Program-made: the position numbers and the translations under genes | The notes under the pieces: model-generated | What the model was told of the DNA's origin: nothing | Seen by the model: only the letters and a program-made list of their open reading frames with translations | The model's database searches: none | Source: an uncultured Clostridiaceae bacterium | GTDB lineage: Bacteria; Bacillota; Clostridia; Lachnospirales; Lachnospiraceae | Reading direction: 5' to 3' | DNA length: 64,000 nt | Assembly: GCA_902477765.1 (NCBI GenBank) | Contig: CABSIM010000008.1 | Location: 9,339 to 73,338 of the forward strand | Shown here: one piece after another, positions 7,224 through 15,573 of the stretch | Position numbering within the stretch: position 1 is the stretch's first letter | Layout of the letters: every line of letters begins with the position of its first letter

Positions 7224-9134
7224 ATGCAGAATGTCATTGTCGGTACCTCAGGACATGTGGATCATGGAAAGACCTGTCTCATCAAGGCTCTGACAGGAGT
7301 GGATACAGACAGACTGAAAGAGGAGAAGAAACGAGGAATCACCATTGAGCTGGGTTTTGCCAACCTTCCCAATGAGGAAGGACTCCATATCGGCATCATC
7401 GATGTGCCGGGGCATGAAAAGTTTGTGAAGAACATGCTGGCCGGTATCGGCGGTATCGATTTGGTGCTTCTTGTAATCGCCCTGGACGAGGGTGTCATGC
7501 CCCAGACAGTGGAGCATTTTGAGATCCTGAAAATGCTGCATATCCGTCAGGGAATCATCGTATTTACCAAAGCCGATCTGGTGGACGATGACTGGGCGGA
7601 AATGGTGGAGGAAGATGTGTCTGCCCTGGTGGAGGGAAGCTTTCTGGAACACGCGGACAGGATCCGGGTTTCCTCTTTTACGGGAGAAAATATAGATGTT
7701 CTGAAATCCATGATTCTGGATAAGGTTCGTTCCGTGGGCATACGGCGCAGTGAGCCGGAGCTTTTCAGACTTCCCATTGACCGTGTGTTTACCATGGAGG
7801 GATTCGGCACCGTGGTTACGGGAACGCTTCTGGAGGGAAGCTGCCGGACCGGTGAGGAAATCATGGTATATCCTCAGGAGAGGATTTTAAAGATCCGTGG
7901 GATCCAGAGTCATGGCCAGAAGGAAGATGAAGCTCTGGCCGGCCAGCGGACTGCGGTGAACCTGGCAAATATAAAAAAAGAGGACCTGGAAAGAGGAGAA
8001 GTTCTTGCAGCTCCCGGTTCTCTGACCAACAGCACATTTCTGGACGTGAAGATTCAGCTGTTCAAGACCACGGAACGTCAGCTGAGGAACGGCGACCGGA
8101 TTCATTTCAATTACGGATCAGCCCAGACCATTGCCAAGGCGGTTGTTCTGGATAAGGATGTGGTGGAGCCGGGAGAAGGGGCCTTTGTCCAGCTGCGTTT
8201 CGATGAGCCGGTGGCGGTAAAACGTACGGACCGGTTCATTATCCGGTTCTATTCCCCGGTGGAGACCTTTGGCGGCGGAATGATTCTGGACGCCAGTCCG
8301 GGCAAGCATAAAAGACTTCAGGACAGTCTGATACGGAGCCTTTCCATACGGGAGAACGGTACCGATGAGGAAGTACTGGAACTGGTTCTGGAAGAGGAGA
8401 GTATTCATTTCCCGGGTATTCACCGGCTGGCGGCCAAAATGAACTGGACAGACCGGGAAACGGGAGAACTTCTGGAGGTACTGAAGAAGAAAAAGAAGGC
8501 CCTGTCTCTGAATGACGGGAATTATTTCCACAAAAATTTCTGGGACAAGGTCACGGGAACCAGTCTGGAAATTCTCAATGCCTTCCATAAGGAAAATCCC
8601 ATTGCTGCCGGTATGGAGAAAGAAGAATTCAAGAGCAGGATTCTGGAACGCTTTTACCTGACAGATCCAAAAAAGGGAGATGTTCTTCTTAACGAACTGA
8701 TCAAGCGGGGTGTCATTACCGCTTCCGGAAGCACGGTGGCGGTTGCGGGCTTCTCCGCCAAATATTCGGACGCTCATTCGGGAATGCGGGATACGATGCT
8801 GAAAACGTATCTGGATGCAGGCGTTGAGGCGCCGGCCACGGATGACGTGATGGCACAGTTCAAGGATAAAAAGCAGGCAAAACAGGTTCTCATGGATCTG
8901 TTTAAGGAGGGAACTCTCGTCAAGCTGAATCCCGGTGCCTATATTCACAGAACGCATTTTGACAGAGCCATGGCGCTTCTCAATAAACACTTTGAGACCA
9001 GTCCGACCATTTCTCTGGCAGAATACAGAGATCTGCTGGGGACTTCCAGAAAATACGTGCTGATGATTCTGGAGTATCTCGACCAGCAGAAGATCACGAA
9101 AAAACAGGATGATGTGCGTATTCTTCTGAAGTAG
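7224..9134 (+). CDS. selB: Selenocysteine-specific elongation factor
   Basis: EF-Tu-like GTPase (636 aa) that brings Sec-tRNA to UGA codons marked by a SECIS hairpin. G1 is GTSGHVDHGKT (residues 7-17), G3 DVPGHEKF, G4 TKAD. After the beta-barrel domains the C-terminal third contains winged-helix repeats that bind mRNA hairpins. ATG 7224 has AAGGAG about 12 nt upstream. The targets visible in this window are grdB and grdA. Confidence 0.97.
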   Translation: MQNVIVGTSGHVDHGKTCLIKALTGVDTDRLKEEKKRGITIELGFANLPNEEGLHIGIIDVPGHEKFVKNMLAGIGGIDLVLLVIALDEGVMPQTVEHFEILKMLHIRQGIIVFTKADLVDDDWAEMVEEDVSALVEGSFLEHADRIRVSSFTGENIDVLKSMILDKVRSVGIRRSEPELFRLPIDRVFTMEGFGTVVTGTLLEGSCRTGEEIMVYPQERILKIRGIQSHGQKEDEALAGQRTAVNLANIKKEDLERGEVLAAPGSLTNSTFLDVKIQLFKTTERQLRNGDRIHFNYGSAQTIAKAVVLDKDVVEPGEGAFVQLRFDEPVAVKRTDRFIIRFYSPVETFGGGMILDASPGKHKRLQDSLIRSLSIRENGTDEEVLELVLEEESIHFPGIHRLAAKMNWTDRETGELLEVLKKKKKALSLNDGNYFHKNFWDKVTGTSLEILNAFHKENPIAAGMEKEEFKSRILERFYLTDPKKGDVLLNELIKRGVITASGSTVAVAGFSAKYSDAHSGMRDTMLKTYLDAGVEAPATDDVMAQFKDKKQAKQVLMDLFKEGTLVKLNPGAYIHRTHFDRAMALLNKHFETSPTISLAEYRDLLGTSRKYVLMILEYLDQQKITKKQDDVRILLK

Positions 9135-9144
9135 CGGAGGAAAT

Positions 9145-10050
9145 ATGGAATTCAGACAGCTGGAGGCATTTGTCAATGCCGTAAAATACAAAAGTTTTTC
9201 CAGGGCAGCGGACGCGACTTTTTTAAGTCAGCCCACCATCAGTGCCCATGTGAGCAACCTGGAAAACGAACTGGGCGTTCTTCTGTTTCACCGCAGCGGG
9301 AGAGAAATTTCTCTGACCCCGCAGGGACGGGAGTTTTACTCTTACGCCACGGCGCTTCTCAACACCCGCGCCAAGGCGGTCCTTTCTGTCCGGGATGTGA
9401 AGGAGGAGCTGTCAGGCATTCTGGATATCCAGACGTCTACCATTCCGGGCCAGTATTTTCTTCCTGAACTGATGCGGGAGTTTCACCGGAAAAATCCCAA
9501 GGTGCGGTTCTATGTGGAGCAGTCGGACAGTCACAACGTAAATGAGAATCTTCTGAATCAGAAGGGAGAGATCGGATTCACCGGATATAAAGGCAATACC
9601 GGTCTGGCGTATGAACCCATGTTTACGGACGATATGGTTCTCATCACACCGGCGGATCCCCGGTACGAGGAATTTCAGGACGGGGATCTGCTTCCTGCGG
9701 AAACTTTTCTGAAGTGTCCGTTTATTCTCAGAGAAGAGGGGTCAGGCACCAAGGAAGAGATGGAAAAGGCTCTGGTGGACGGAAAGGCCGTATTCAAGAA
9801 TGTTTCCGTGGTGGCACGCATGAACAATATGGAGGCTATCCGTCAGGCCGTGGCGCTCGGCCTGGGAGTTTCCATTGTGTCTGAACGGGCCGTCTGCTCG
9901 GGGATGGGAAAGAAAGGAATCCGGTACTTCAAAATCGGAGGACTGAAGAAAAAGCGGGTATTTTATCTGACCTATAATAAATCTGCCTGTCTGTCCCCGG
10001 CAGCGGAGGAATTCCTGAACTTTGCCCGTGAAAGAAAAAACATGGAATAA
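9145..10050 (+). CDS. LysR-family regulator of the selenium locus
   Basis: Transcription regulator of 301 aa with an N-terminal winged helix-turn-helix (residues 1-60, SRAADATFLSQPTISAHVSN) and a periplasmic-binding-like effector domain. It starts 10 nt after selB with a good GGAGG, so it is probably cotranscribed with selCAB. LysR proteins next to selA/selB and yedE recur in selenium-using Firmicutes and are thought to control selenium genes. The effector is unknown. Its target is most likely the yedE promoter region that follows; I do not see a clear T-N11-A operator I would stake a call on. Confidence 0.88.
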   Translation: MEFRQLEAFVNAVKYKSFSRAADATFLSQPTISAHVSNLENELGVLLFHRSGREISLTPQGREFYSYATALLNTRAKAVLSVRDVKEELSGILDIQTSTIPGQYFLPELMREFHRKNPKVRFYVEQSDSHNVNENLLNQKGEIGFTGYKGNTGLAYEPMFTDDMVLITPADPRYEEFQDGDLLPAETFLKCPFILREEGSGTKEEMEKALVDGKAVFKNVSVVARMNNMEAIRQAVALGLGVSIVSERAVCSGMGKKGIRYFKIGGLKKKRVFYLTYNKSACLSPAAEEFLNFARERKNME

Positions 10051-10285
10051 GACCATGTCAGGACCGGCAGCAGACTTTCTGAAACGCGGAAAAAGGGTAT
10101 CCTGCATAAGCAGAGCGTGTTCGGAAAGCAAGACCGGTTCGGTATAGAAAAAAACTATGGGTTCTGTTTCTGCTAAGTTTTTTTAAATTAGACGCCCCGG
10201 AAATATTTTGGTAAGATTGGCAGTATGGAGACAGAGTAACTCTGCCTTTGATGTCAAAATCGTCAAAAGAAAAGGGGTAACAGAG

Positions 10286-11374
10286 ATGAATTTAGCTGAA
10301 AACAAAAAGACGCTTCTGGCGTCAGGTCTGGTTCTTGGCGCACTTGCGGCGGTCCTGGCCTACATGGGCAATCCGAAAAACATGGCGATGTGCATTGCCT
10401 GCTTTATCCGTGATTCTGCCGGAGCCATGAAGCTTCACACGGCACCCATTGTCCAGTACATGAGGCCGGAGATTGTAGGAATCGTATGCGGTGCCTTTCT
10501 GGTTGCACTGGCCACCAGAGAATATCGTTCCACAGCCGGTTCTTCCCCGATGATCCGTTTCGTTCTGGGTGTGATCATGATGATCGGCTCTCTGGCATTT
10601 CTTGGATGCCCGCTCCGTATGGTGATCCGTATGTCAGCAGGCGACCTCAATGCCTATGTGGGATTTGTGGGATTTGTGGCCGGTATCTTTACCGGAACTC
10701 TGGCGCTGAAACGCGGATTTTCCCTGGGCCGTTCCTATACCATACATAAAAGCTCCGGCGCGGTGCTTCCCATCGTGCTGGTGGTGCTTCTGATTTTAAG
10801 CGTGACCACGTCCCTGTTTGCATTCAGCGAAAGCGGTCCCGGCAGCATGCATGCTCCGGTGCTGGTTTCCCTGATCGCAGGACTTGTGTTCGGAGCCATT
10901 GCACAGAGATGCAGAACCTGCTTTGCAGGCAGCATCCGTGACGTGATTCTGATGAGAAATTTTGACCTGATTACCATTATCGGAGGCTTTTTCCTGGTTA
11001 TGCTGGTATTCAATCTGGCCACCGGCGGATTCAAGCTTTCCTTCGACGGACAGCCTGTGGCTCATGCGCAGCATATCTGGAATTTCCTTGGACTTTATGC
11101 GGTAGGTTTTGCTGCCGTTCTTGCAGGCGGCTGCCCCTTAAGACAGCTGGTTCTTGCAGGCCAGGGTTCTTCTGATTCTGCTGTGACTTTCCTGGGACTG
11201 CTGGTGGGTGCTGCGTTCTGTCATAACTTCGGTCTTGCCGGTGTGGCGGCAGCGGCAGCAACGGAAACCACGGCAGCTGTGGCCGGAGGACCGGGAATCA
11301 ACGGCCAGGTGGCTGTGGTAGCCTGCATCGTGATTCTGTTTATTATTGGTTTTGCAAAGCGCAGGGATGCATAA
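10286..11374 (+). CDS. yedE: YedE-family membrane protein, putative selenium transporter
   Basis: Integral membrane protein (362 aa, about ten hydrophobic segments) of the YedE/YeeE family, proposed to import a selenium compound or sulfur analogue. It has two GCPLR motifs (FLGCPLRMVIR and AGGCPLRQLVLAGQG) and RCRTCFAGSIRD; conserved cysteines of this type line the pore in the related thiosulfate transporter. ATG 10286 is preceded by AAAGGGGT, whereas upstream in-frame codons add a hydrophilic tail without a ribosome site. A weak promoter (TAGACG 10189-10194, 17 bp, TAAGAT 10212-10217) lies upstream. Otherwise I see nothing in the 235-nt gap from 10051 beyond this. Confidence 0.88.
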   Translation: MNLAENKKTLLASGLVLGALAAVLAYMGNPKNMAMCIACFIRDSAGAMKLHTAPIVQYMRPEIVGIVCGAFLVALATREYRSTAGSSPMIRFVLGVIMMIGSLAFLGCPLRMVIRMSAGDLNAYVGFVGFVAGIFTGTLALKRGFSLGRSYTIHKSSGAVLPIVLVVLLILSVTTSLFAFSESGPGSMHAPVLVSLIAGLVFGAIAQRCRTCFAGSIRDVILMRNFDLITIIGGFFLVMLVFNLATGGFKLSFDGQPVAHAQHIWNFLGLYAVGFAAVLAGGCPLRQLVLAGQGSSDSAVTFLGLLVGAAFCHNFGLAGVAAAAATETTAAVAGGPGINGQVAVVACIVILFIIGFAKRRDA

Positions 11375-11407
11375 GCCTGCACGGAAAGAGAAAAGAGGGA
11401 AAAGGTC

Positions 11408-11614
11408 ATGTATGAAGTAGATGCAAGAGGTTTGTCCTGTCCTGAGCCGGTGATGCTCACATCCCAGGCGTTAAAAAGTCATGGAAATGAGGCCGTTAAG
11501 GTCCTTGTGAGTGAGCCCCACACCCGCGCAAATGTGGAGAAGTTTGCAAAGAGTCAGGGAAAGAAAGTGACCGTGACGGAAAAGGGCGACGAATTTGAAC
11601 TGGTGATCCAGTAG
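11408..11614 (+). CDS. yedF: TusA/YedF-like sulfurtransferase-type protein, short form
   Basis: Small protein (68 aa) of the SirA/TusA fold with the CPxP motif, C11-P-E-P in GLSCPEPVM. YedF proteins in selenium loci usually have a second DsrE-like domain and are about 200 aa; here only the TusA domain is present, and a separate DUF3343 gene follows after 12 nt. The cysteine probably carries sulfur or selenium as a persulfide or selenosulfide; this is inference from the fold. It lies 33 nt after yedE. Confidence 0.85.
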   Translation: MYEVDARGLSCPEPVMLTSQALKSHGNEAVKVLVSEPHTRANVEKFAKSQGKKVTVTEKGDEFELVIQ

Positions 11615-11626
11615 GAAAGAAACTGA

Positions 11627-11863
11627 ATGAGAAAAAAAGAACTGAAACTGATTATTACCTTCCATACCACGGCAGATGCCATTGCCGTGGAGAAGGCCTG
11701 TAAGGAACAGGCGCTTCCCGGCCGGATGATTCCGGTTCCCAGAGAACTGTCCGCAGGATGCGGTCTGGCCTGGTGTACCGTGCCGGAAGAACGGGAAAGC
11801 ATGGAAGGCCTGCTTTTTTCTCTTGGGCTTGAGTCTGAGGAGATGGCAGAAATATTATACTGA
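11627..11863 (+). CDS. DUF3343 protein, putative Se/S carrier
   Basis: Protein of 78 aa matching the DUF3343 pattern: LIITFHTTADAIAVEKAC near the N terminus and SAGCGLAWC in the middle (two cysteines four residues apart). DUF3343 genes co-occur with yedE and yedF in selenium-using bacteria, and a carrier role for selenium has been proposed. It ends six nt before an intrinsic terminator, so yedE-yedF-DUF3343 form one unit. Confidence 0.85.
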   Translation: MRKKELKLIITFHTTADAIAVEKACKEQALPGRMIPVPRELSAGCGLAWCTVPEERESMEGLLFSLGLESEEMAEILY

Positions 11864-11868
11864 TGAAG

Positions 11869-11921
11869 AAAGGGCAGATGGTTTTCACCGGCTTTCCGGG
11901 GAAAGTCCGGCTGCCCTTTTT
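11869..11921 (+). terminator. Intrinsic terminator after the DUF3343 gene
   Basis: AAAGGGCAG (11869-11877) pairs with CTGCCCTTT (11911-11919), with a second inner stem (CCGGCTTT with AAAGTCCGG), and ends in five T. It separates the putative selenium-uptake unit from the desulfurase gene. Confidence 0.85.
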
Positions 11922-11968
11922 GTGCAGGCGCAGAACGAACCGGCGCTTTTAAAGGAGGAAAAGGAGAT

Positions 11969-13111
11969 ATGACGGAGATCTATCTTGACAATGCGGCGAC
12001 CACCATGAAAAAGCCTGACTGCGTCATTGACGCGGTGGTATCGGCCATGAGGCACATGGGAAACTCCGGACGGGGGGCTCATGAGGCATCCCTGGACGCA
12101 TCCAGAGTGATTTTTGAGACCAGGGAACGGCTGGCTTCCATGTTCCATCTGGGAAATCCCAAGCAGGCGGCGTTTACCTGCAACTCCACCGAGGCGCTGA
12201 ACACGGCGATTTTCGGGCTTTTCGGCCCCGGAGACCACATCATATCCACGGTGATGGAGCATAATTCCGTGCTGCGGCCTCTGTACCGGCTGGAAAAGCA
12301 GGGAGCAGCCGTGACGTTCCTTCCCTGTGATGAACGGGGCAGACTCAGGACGGATCTTCTTTCTTCCGCGCTGCGTCCGGAGACGAAAGGGGTCGTCTGC
12401 ACCCATGCATCCAATCTGACGGGAAATGCCAACGATCTGGAACTGATCGGGAAATTCTGCCGGGAACACGGACTTCTCTTTGTGGTGGATGCCTCCCAGA
12501 CGGCCGGCGTGCTTCCTATTGATATGGAAAAGATGAATATAGACGTCCTCTGCTTTACAGGTCATAAAGGTCTTTACGGACCTCAGGGTACCGGCGGAAT
12601 CTGCGTCCGGGAAGGGATTTCCGTGGCGCCGCTTAAATCCGGCGGCAGCGGCGTACAGACATATCTGAAAGAACATCCGCATGAGATGCCGACGGCTCTG
12701 GAAGCCGGAACCTTAAACGGACACGGCATTGCCGGACTTCATGCGGCTCTGGGGTTTCTGATGGAAACCGGCATCGATACGGTGCATGAAAAGGAAATCC
12801 GGCTGATGCGGAGGTTCTATGACGGGATTAAGAACATTCCCGGCGTGAAAATCTACGGCGATTTTTCCACAGACTACCGGGCGGCGGTGGTGGCCATCAA
12901 TATCCGGGACTATGATTCGTCGGAGGTCAGCGATGAACTTTCCTTTACCTACGGGATTTCCACACGGCCGGGAGCGCACTGTGCGCCGCTCATGCATGAA
13001 TCCATGGGAACCGTGGAACAGGGGATGGTGCGGTTTTCCATGTCCTGGTTCAATACGGAGGAGGAGATCGACAGGGCCATTGAGGCAGTGAGGGAAATTG
13101 CGGAGGAATAA
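11969..13111 (+). CDS. Cysteine desulfurase-like class V aminotransferase
   Basis: PLP enzyme (380 aa) of the NifS/SufS superfamily. Start YLDNAATTMKKP, PLP lysine K200 in CFTGHKGLYGPQGTGG, and a candidate catalytic cysteine C338 in RPGAHCAPLMHE. It resembles the subgroup of cysteine desulfurases found beside selenium and molybdenum-hydroxylase genes. It could deliver sulfur, or selenium by acting on selenocysteine; the sequence does not decide. AAAGGAGG and AAGGAG precede ATG 11969. It has its own transcript or reads through the terminator upstream. Confidence 0.87.
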   Translation: MTEIYLDNAATTMKKPDCVIDAVVSAMRHMGNSGRGAHEASLDASRVIFETRERLASMFHLGNPKQAAFTCNSTEALNTAIFGLFGPGDHIISTVMEHNSVLRPLYRLEKQGAAVTFLPCDERGRLRTDLLSSALRPETKGVVCTHASNLTGNANDLELIGKFCREHGLLFVVDASQTAGVLPIDMEKMNIDVLCFTGHKGLYGPQGTGGICVREGISVAPLKSGGSGVQTYLKEHPHEMPTALEAGTLNGHGIAGLHAALGFLMETGIDTVHEKEIRLMRRFYDGIKNIPGVKIYGDFSTDYRAAVVAINIRDYDSSEVSDELSFTYGISTRPGAHCAPLMHESMGTVEQGMVRFSMSWFNTEEEIDRAIEAVREIAEE

Positions 13112-13160
13112 CCTGTGCCTCAGCCGGAGCAGGGATGCCCGGCCCCATAATAAAAAATTT

Positions 13161-13194
13161 GACAGGTGTCAAGAAAAAATACTTGACACCTGTC
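13161..13194 (+). repeat. 13-bp perfect inverted repeat over the ylxM promoter
   Basis: GACAGGTGTCAAG (13161-13173), 8-nt A-rich spacer, CTTGACACCTGTC (13182-13194). The right arm contains the TTGACA -35 element of the ylxM-ffh promoter, and each arm contains a TTGACA or its complement. As DNA it looks like an operator; as RNA it would form a strong hairpin at the end of the upstream desulfurase transcript, followed by CGGTTTTA, not a good U-tract. Confidence 0.75.
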
Positions 13195-13211
13195 CGGTTT
13201 TATAGTATGAT
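13183..13211 (+). promoter_or_regulatory. Promoter of ylxM-ffh
   Basis: TTGACA (13183-13188), 17 bp, TATGAT (13206-13211). A consensus housekeeping promoter, start predicted near 13218, about 10 nt before the ylxM ATG, so the leader would be nearly absent. I see no ribosome site better than GATCGGAA before ATG 13229. Confidence 0.8.
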
Positions 13212-13228
13212 TACGCAGGTGATCGGAA

Positions 13229-13570
13229 ATGGAAAAAATTGTGGAGCAGGGACTTCTGTATGATTTTTACGGGGAGCTCCTGACCGAGCATCAGAGGCAC
13301 ATCTATGAGGATGTGGTCTTCAATGACATGTCTTTAAGCGAGATCGCAGAAGAGCAGGGGATCAGCAGACAGGGAGTTCATGACCTGGTGAAGCGCTGTG
13401 ACCGGATTCTTGGCGGCTATGAGGAAAAGCTCGGCCTGGTTGACAAGTTCAACAGGACGAAAAAGATGGTGGAGGAAATCCGGGCGCTGGCGGGTGCTTA
13501 TAAGGAGACCGGCGACATGAGCCTGATCGACCGCATCGAAGAGATTTCCGGAGAAATCGGACAGCTTTGA
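13229..13570 (+). CDS. ylxM: YlxM/p13-like signal recognition particle helper
   Basis: Protein of 113 aa with a sigma-70 region 4-like helix-turn-helix (MSLSEIAEEQGISRQGVHDL, residues 36-55) followed by helical sequence. YlxM is encoded before ffh across Firmicutes and is thought to modulate SRP function. It lies 18 nt upstream of ffh. Confidence 0.92.
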   Translation: MEKIVEQGLLYDFYGELLTEHQRHIYEDVVFNDMSLSEIAEEQGISRQGVHDLVKRCDRILGGYEEKLGLVDKFNRTKKMVEEIRALAGAYKETGDMSLIDRIEEISGEIGQL

Positions 13571-13588
13571 CATTGAGGGAGAGATTGC

Positions 13589-14944
13589 ATGGCATTTGAA
13601 AGTTTGGCCGATAAGCTGCAGAATGTCTTCAAGAATTTGAGAGGCAAAGGGCGGCTGACGGAAGCAGACGTGAAAACGGCGCTGAAGGAAGTGAAAATGG
13701 CGCTTCTGGAGGCCGATGTCAGTTTCAAGGTTGTAAAACAGTTTATCAGTTCTGTACAGGAACGGGCGATTGGTCAGGATGTGCTGACCAGCCTGACTCC
13801 GGGACAGATGGTAATAAAAATTGTAAATGAAGAGCTTGTAAAGCTCATGGGCTCCGAGACCACGGAGCTGGCGCTGAAACCGCAGAACGAGATCACCGTG
13901 ATCATGATGATCGGTCTTCAGGGCGCCGGCAAGACGACGACCACAGCAAAGCTGGCCGGAAAGTTCAAGGCCAAGGGAAGGAAGCCTCTCCTTGCGGCCT
14001 GTGATATCTACCGTCCGGCGGCCATCAAACAGCTGCAGGTCAACGGAGAAAAAGTGGGCGTGCCGGTGTTCTCCATGGGAGAGAACCAGAAGCCGGTCAA
14101 CATTGCCAGAGCTGCTGTGGAACATGCCAGGAAGGAAGGCATGAATCTGGTGTTCCTGGATACGGCAGGACGTCTTCAGATCGACGAATCCATGATGGAT
14201 GAACTGGTGGAGATCAAGGAAGCGGTCCATGTGGACCAGACGGTGCTGGTGGTGGACGCCATGACCGGTCAGGATGCGGTCAATGTGGCTGGAACCTTCA
14301 ACGAAAAAATCGGCGTGGACGGCGTCATACTGACCAAGCTGGACGGTGATACCAGAGGCGGCGCTGCTCTGTCCATCCGTTCCGTTACGGGCCGGCCGAT
14401 CCTGTACGTGGGTATGGGAGAAAAGCTTTCGGATCTGGAACAGTTCTATCCGGACCGTATGGCTTCAAGAATTCTGGGTATGGGAGATATCCTGTCCCTG
14501 ATTGAAAAGGCAGAGTTTGAGGTCAGCGAGGAAAAGGCCCGGGAGATGAGCCAGAAACTCCGGAAGGCCGAATTCGATTTCAATGATTTCCTGGATCAGA
14601 TGCGCCAGATCAAGAAAATGGGCGGCATGGCCAGCATCCTGAACATGATGCCGGGCATGAATCAGATGAAGGGGAATCTTGATATAGACGAAAAGTCCAT
14701 GGACCGGGTGGAAGCCATTATCCTTTCCATGACAAAGGAGGAGCGCTCCAATCCGTCTGTTCTGAATCCGTCCAGGAAACAGAGGATTGCAAAAGGTGCA
14801 GGCGTGGACATTTCCGAAGTGAACCGGATCGTCAAGCAGTTTGAACAGTCGCGGAAACTTATGAAACAGCTTCCCGGCATGATGGGCGGAAAACGGAGGG
14901 GCGGGCTTCCCGGCATGATGGGAAAATTCAAGCTTCCGTTCTGA
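13589..14944 (+). CDS. ffh: Signal recognition particle protein Ffh
   Basis: SRP54 GTPase (451 aa) that binds signal sequences and SRP RNA for cotranslational membrane targeting. N domain 1-90, G domain with G1 GLQGAGKT (109-116), DTAGR and TKLDGD motifs, then a methionine-rich M domain with MPGMNQMKG and a C-terminal LPGMMG repeat. ATG 13589 follows GGGAGAG. rpsP follows after 64 nt containing a small hairpin (14954-14976). Confidence 0.98.
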   Translation: MAFESLADKLQNVFKNLRGKGRLTEADVKTALKEVKMALLEADVSFKVVKQFISSVQERAIGQDVLTSLTPGQMVIKIVNEELVKLMGSETTELALKPQNEITVIMMIGLQGAGKTTTTAKLAGKFKAKGRKPLLAACDIYRPAAIKQLQVNGEKVGVPVFSMGENQKPVNIARAAVEHARKEGMNLVFLDTAGRLQIDESMMDELVEIKEAVHVDQTVLVVDAMTGQDAVNVAGTFNEKIGVDGVILTKLDGDTRGGAALSIRSVTGRPILYVGMGEKLSDLEQFYPDRMASRILGMGDILSLIEKAEFEVSEEKAREMSQKLRKAEFDFNDFLDQMRQIKKMGGMASILNMMPGMNQMKGNLDIDEKSMDRVEAIILSMTKEERSNPSVLNPSRKQRIAKGAGVDISEVNRIVKQFEQSRKLMKQLPGMMGGKRRGGLPGMMGKFKLPF

Positions 14945-15008
14945 TTTCAAGTTAGCAAATGCGTTTTCGCATAGCTTATAAAAGCATATTTCAAGGAGGT
15001 GAAATGAA

Positions 15009-15254
15009 ATGGCAGTAAAAATGAGACTGAGAAGGATGGGCCAGAAGAAGGCTCCTTTCTATAGAATTGTTGTTGCTGATTCCCGTTCCCCGAGAGATGG
15101 AAGATTCATCGAGGAAATCGGATACTATGACCCGAACTGCGAGCCGAGCGTAGTAAAATTCGACGAGGAAGCAGCTAAGAAGTGGTTATCTACAGGTGCT
15201 CAGCCGACCGAGACAGTTGGAAAACTCTTAAAAGTAGCCGGCATCATCCAGTAA
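15009..15254 (+). CDS. rpsP: 30S ribosomal protein S16
   Basis: S16 of normal length (81 aa), MAVKMRLRRMGQKKAPFYRI at the start. It is preceded by AAGGAGG at the expected distance and opens the conserved order rpsP-khpA-rimM-trmD. A hairpin ATGCG-TTTT-CGCAT (14959-14972) lies in the leader; no promoter is obvious, so it may be read from the ffh transcript. Confidence 0.98.
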   Translation: MAVKMRLRRMGQKKAPFYRIVVADSRSPRDGRFIEEIGYYDPNCEPSVVKFDEEAAKKWLSTGAQPTETVGKLLKVAGIIQ

Positions 15255-15269
15255 CGCGAGGTGTGATTG

Positions 15270-15497
15270 ATGAAAGAATTGGTCGAAGTAATTGCTAAGG
15301 CACTGGTTGATAATCCTGATGAAGTTGCGGTTACAGAAACGGAAAAGGAAGACGAGATTGTCATTGAACTGAAGGTTGCCTCTTCTGATATGGGAAAGGT
15401 GATCGGAAAACAGGGCAGAATTGCAAAGGCCATCCGTTCCGTGGTGAAAGCCGCTTCTTCCAAAATGGAGAAGAAAGTTACTGTGGAAATTCAGTAA
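15270..15497 (+). CDS. khpA: KH-domain RNA-binding protein KhpA
   Basis: Single KH domain protein of 75 aa with GKVIGKQGRIAKAIR (GxxG RNA-binding loop). Homologues pair with KhpB and bind many RNAs in Gram-positives. ATG 15270 has GAGGTG six nt upstream; the TTG one codon earlier is less likely. It lies 15 nt after rpsP and is followed by a terminator. Confidence 0.94.
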   Translation: MKELVEVIAKALVDNPDEVAVTETEKEDEIVIELKVASSDMGKVIGKQGRIAKAIRSVVKAASSKMEKKVTVEIQ

Positions 15498-15502
15498 TAT
15501 GG

Positions 15503-15542
15503 AGGGCTGTGATCAGAGCATGCTTTGATTGCAGCCCTTTTC
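15503..15542 (+). terminator. Terminator or attenuator between khpA and rimM
   Basis: AGGGCTG (15503-15509) with CAGCCCT (15532-15538), an inner ATCAGAG-CATG-CTTTGAT stem, and a short T tract (TTTTCTCTT). It may lower rimM-trmD expression relative to the ribosomal protein. Confidence 0.75.
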
Positions 15543-15573
15543 TCTTATATGCTGTGCGAAAAGGAGTATCCAA

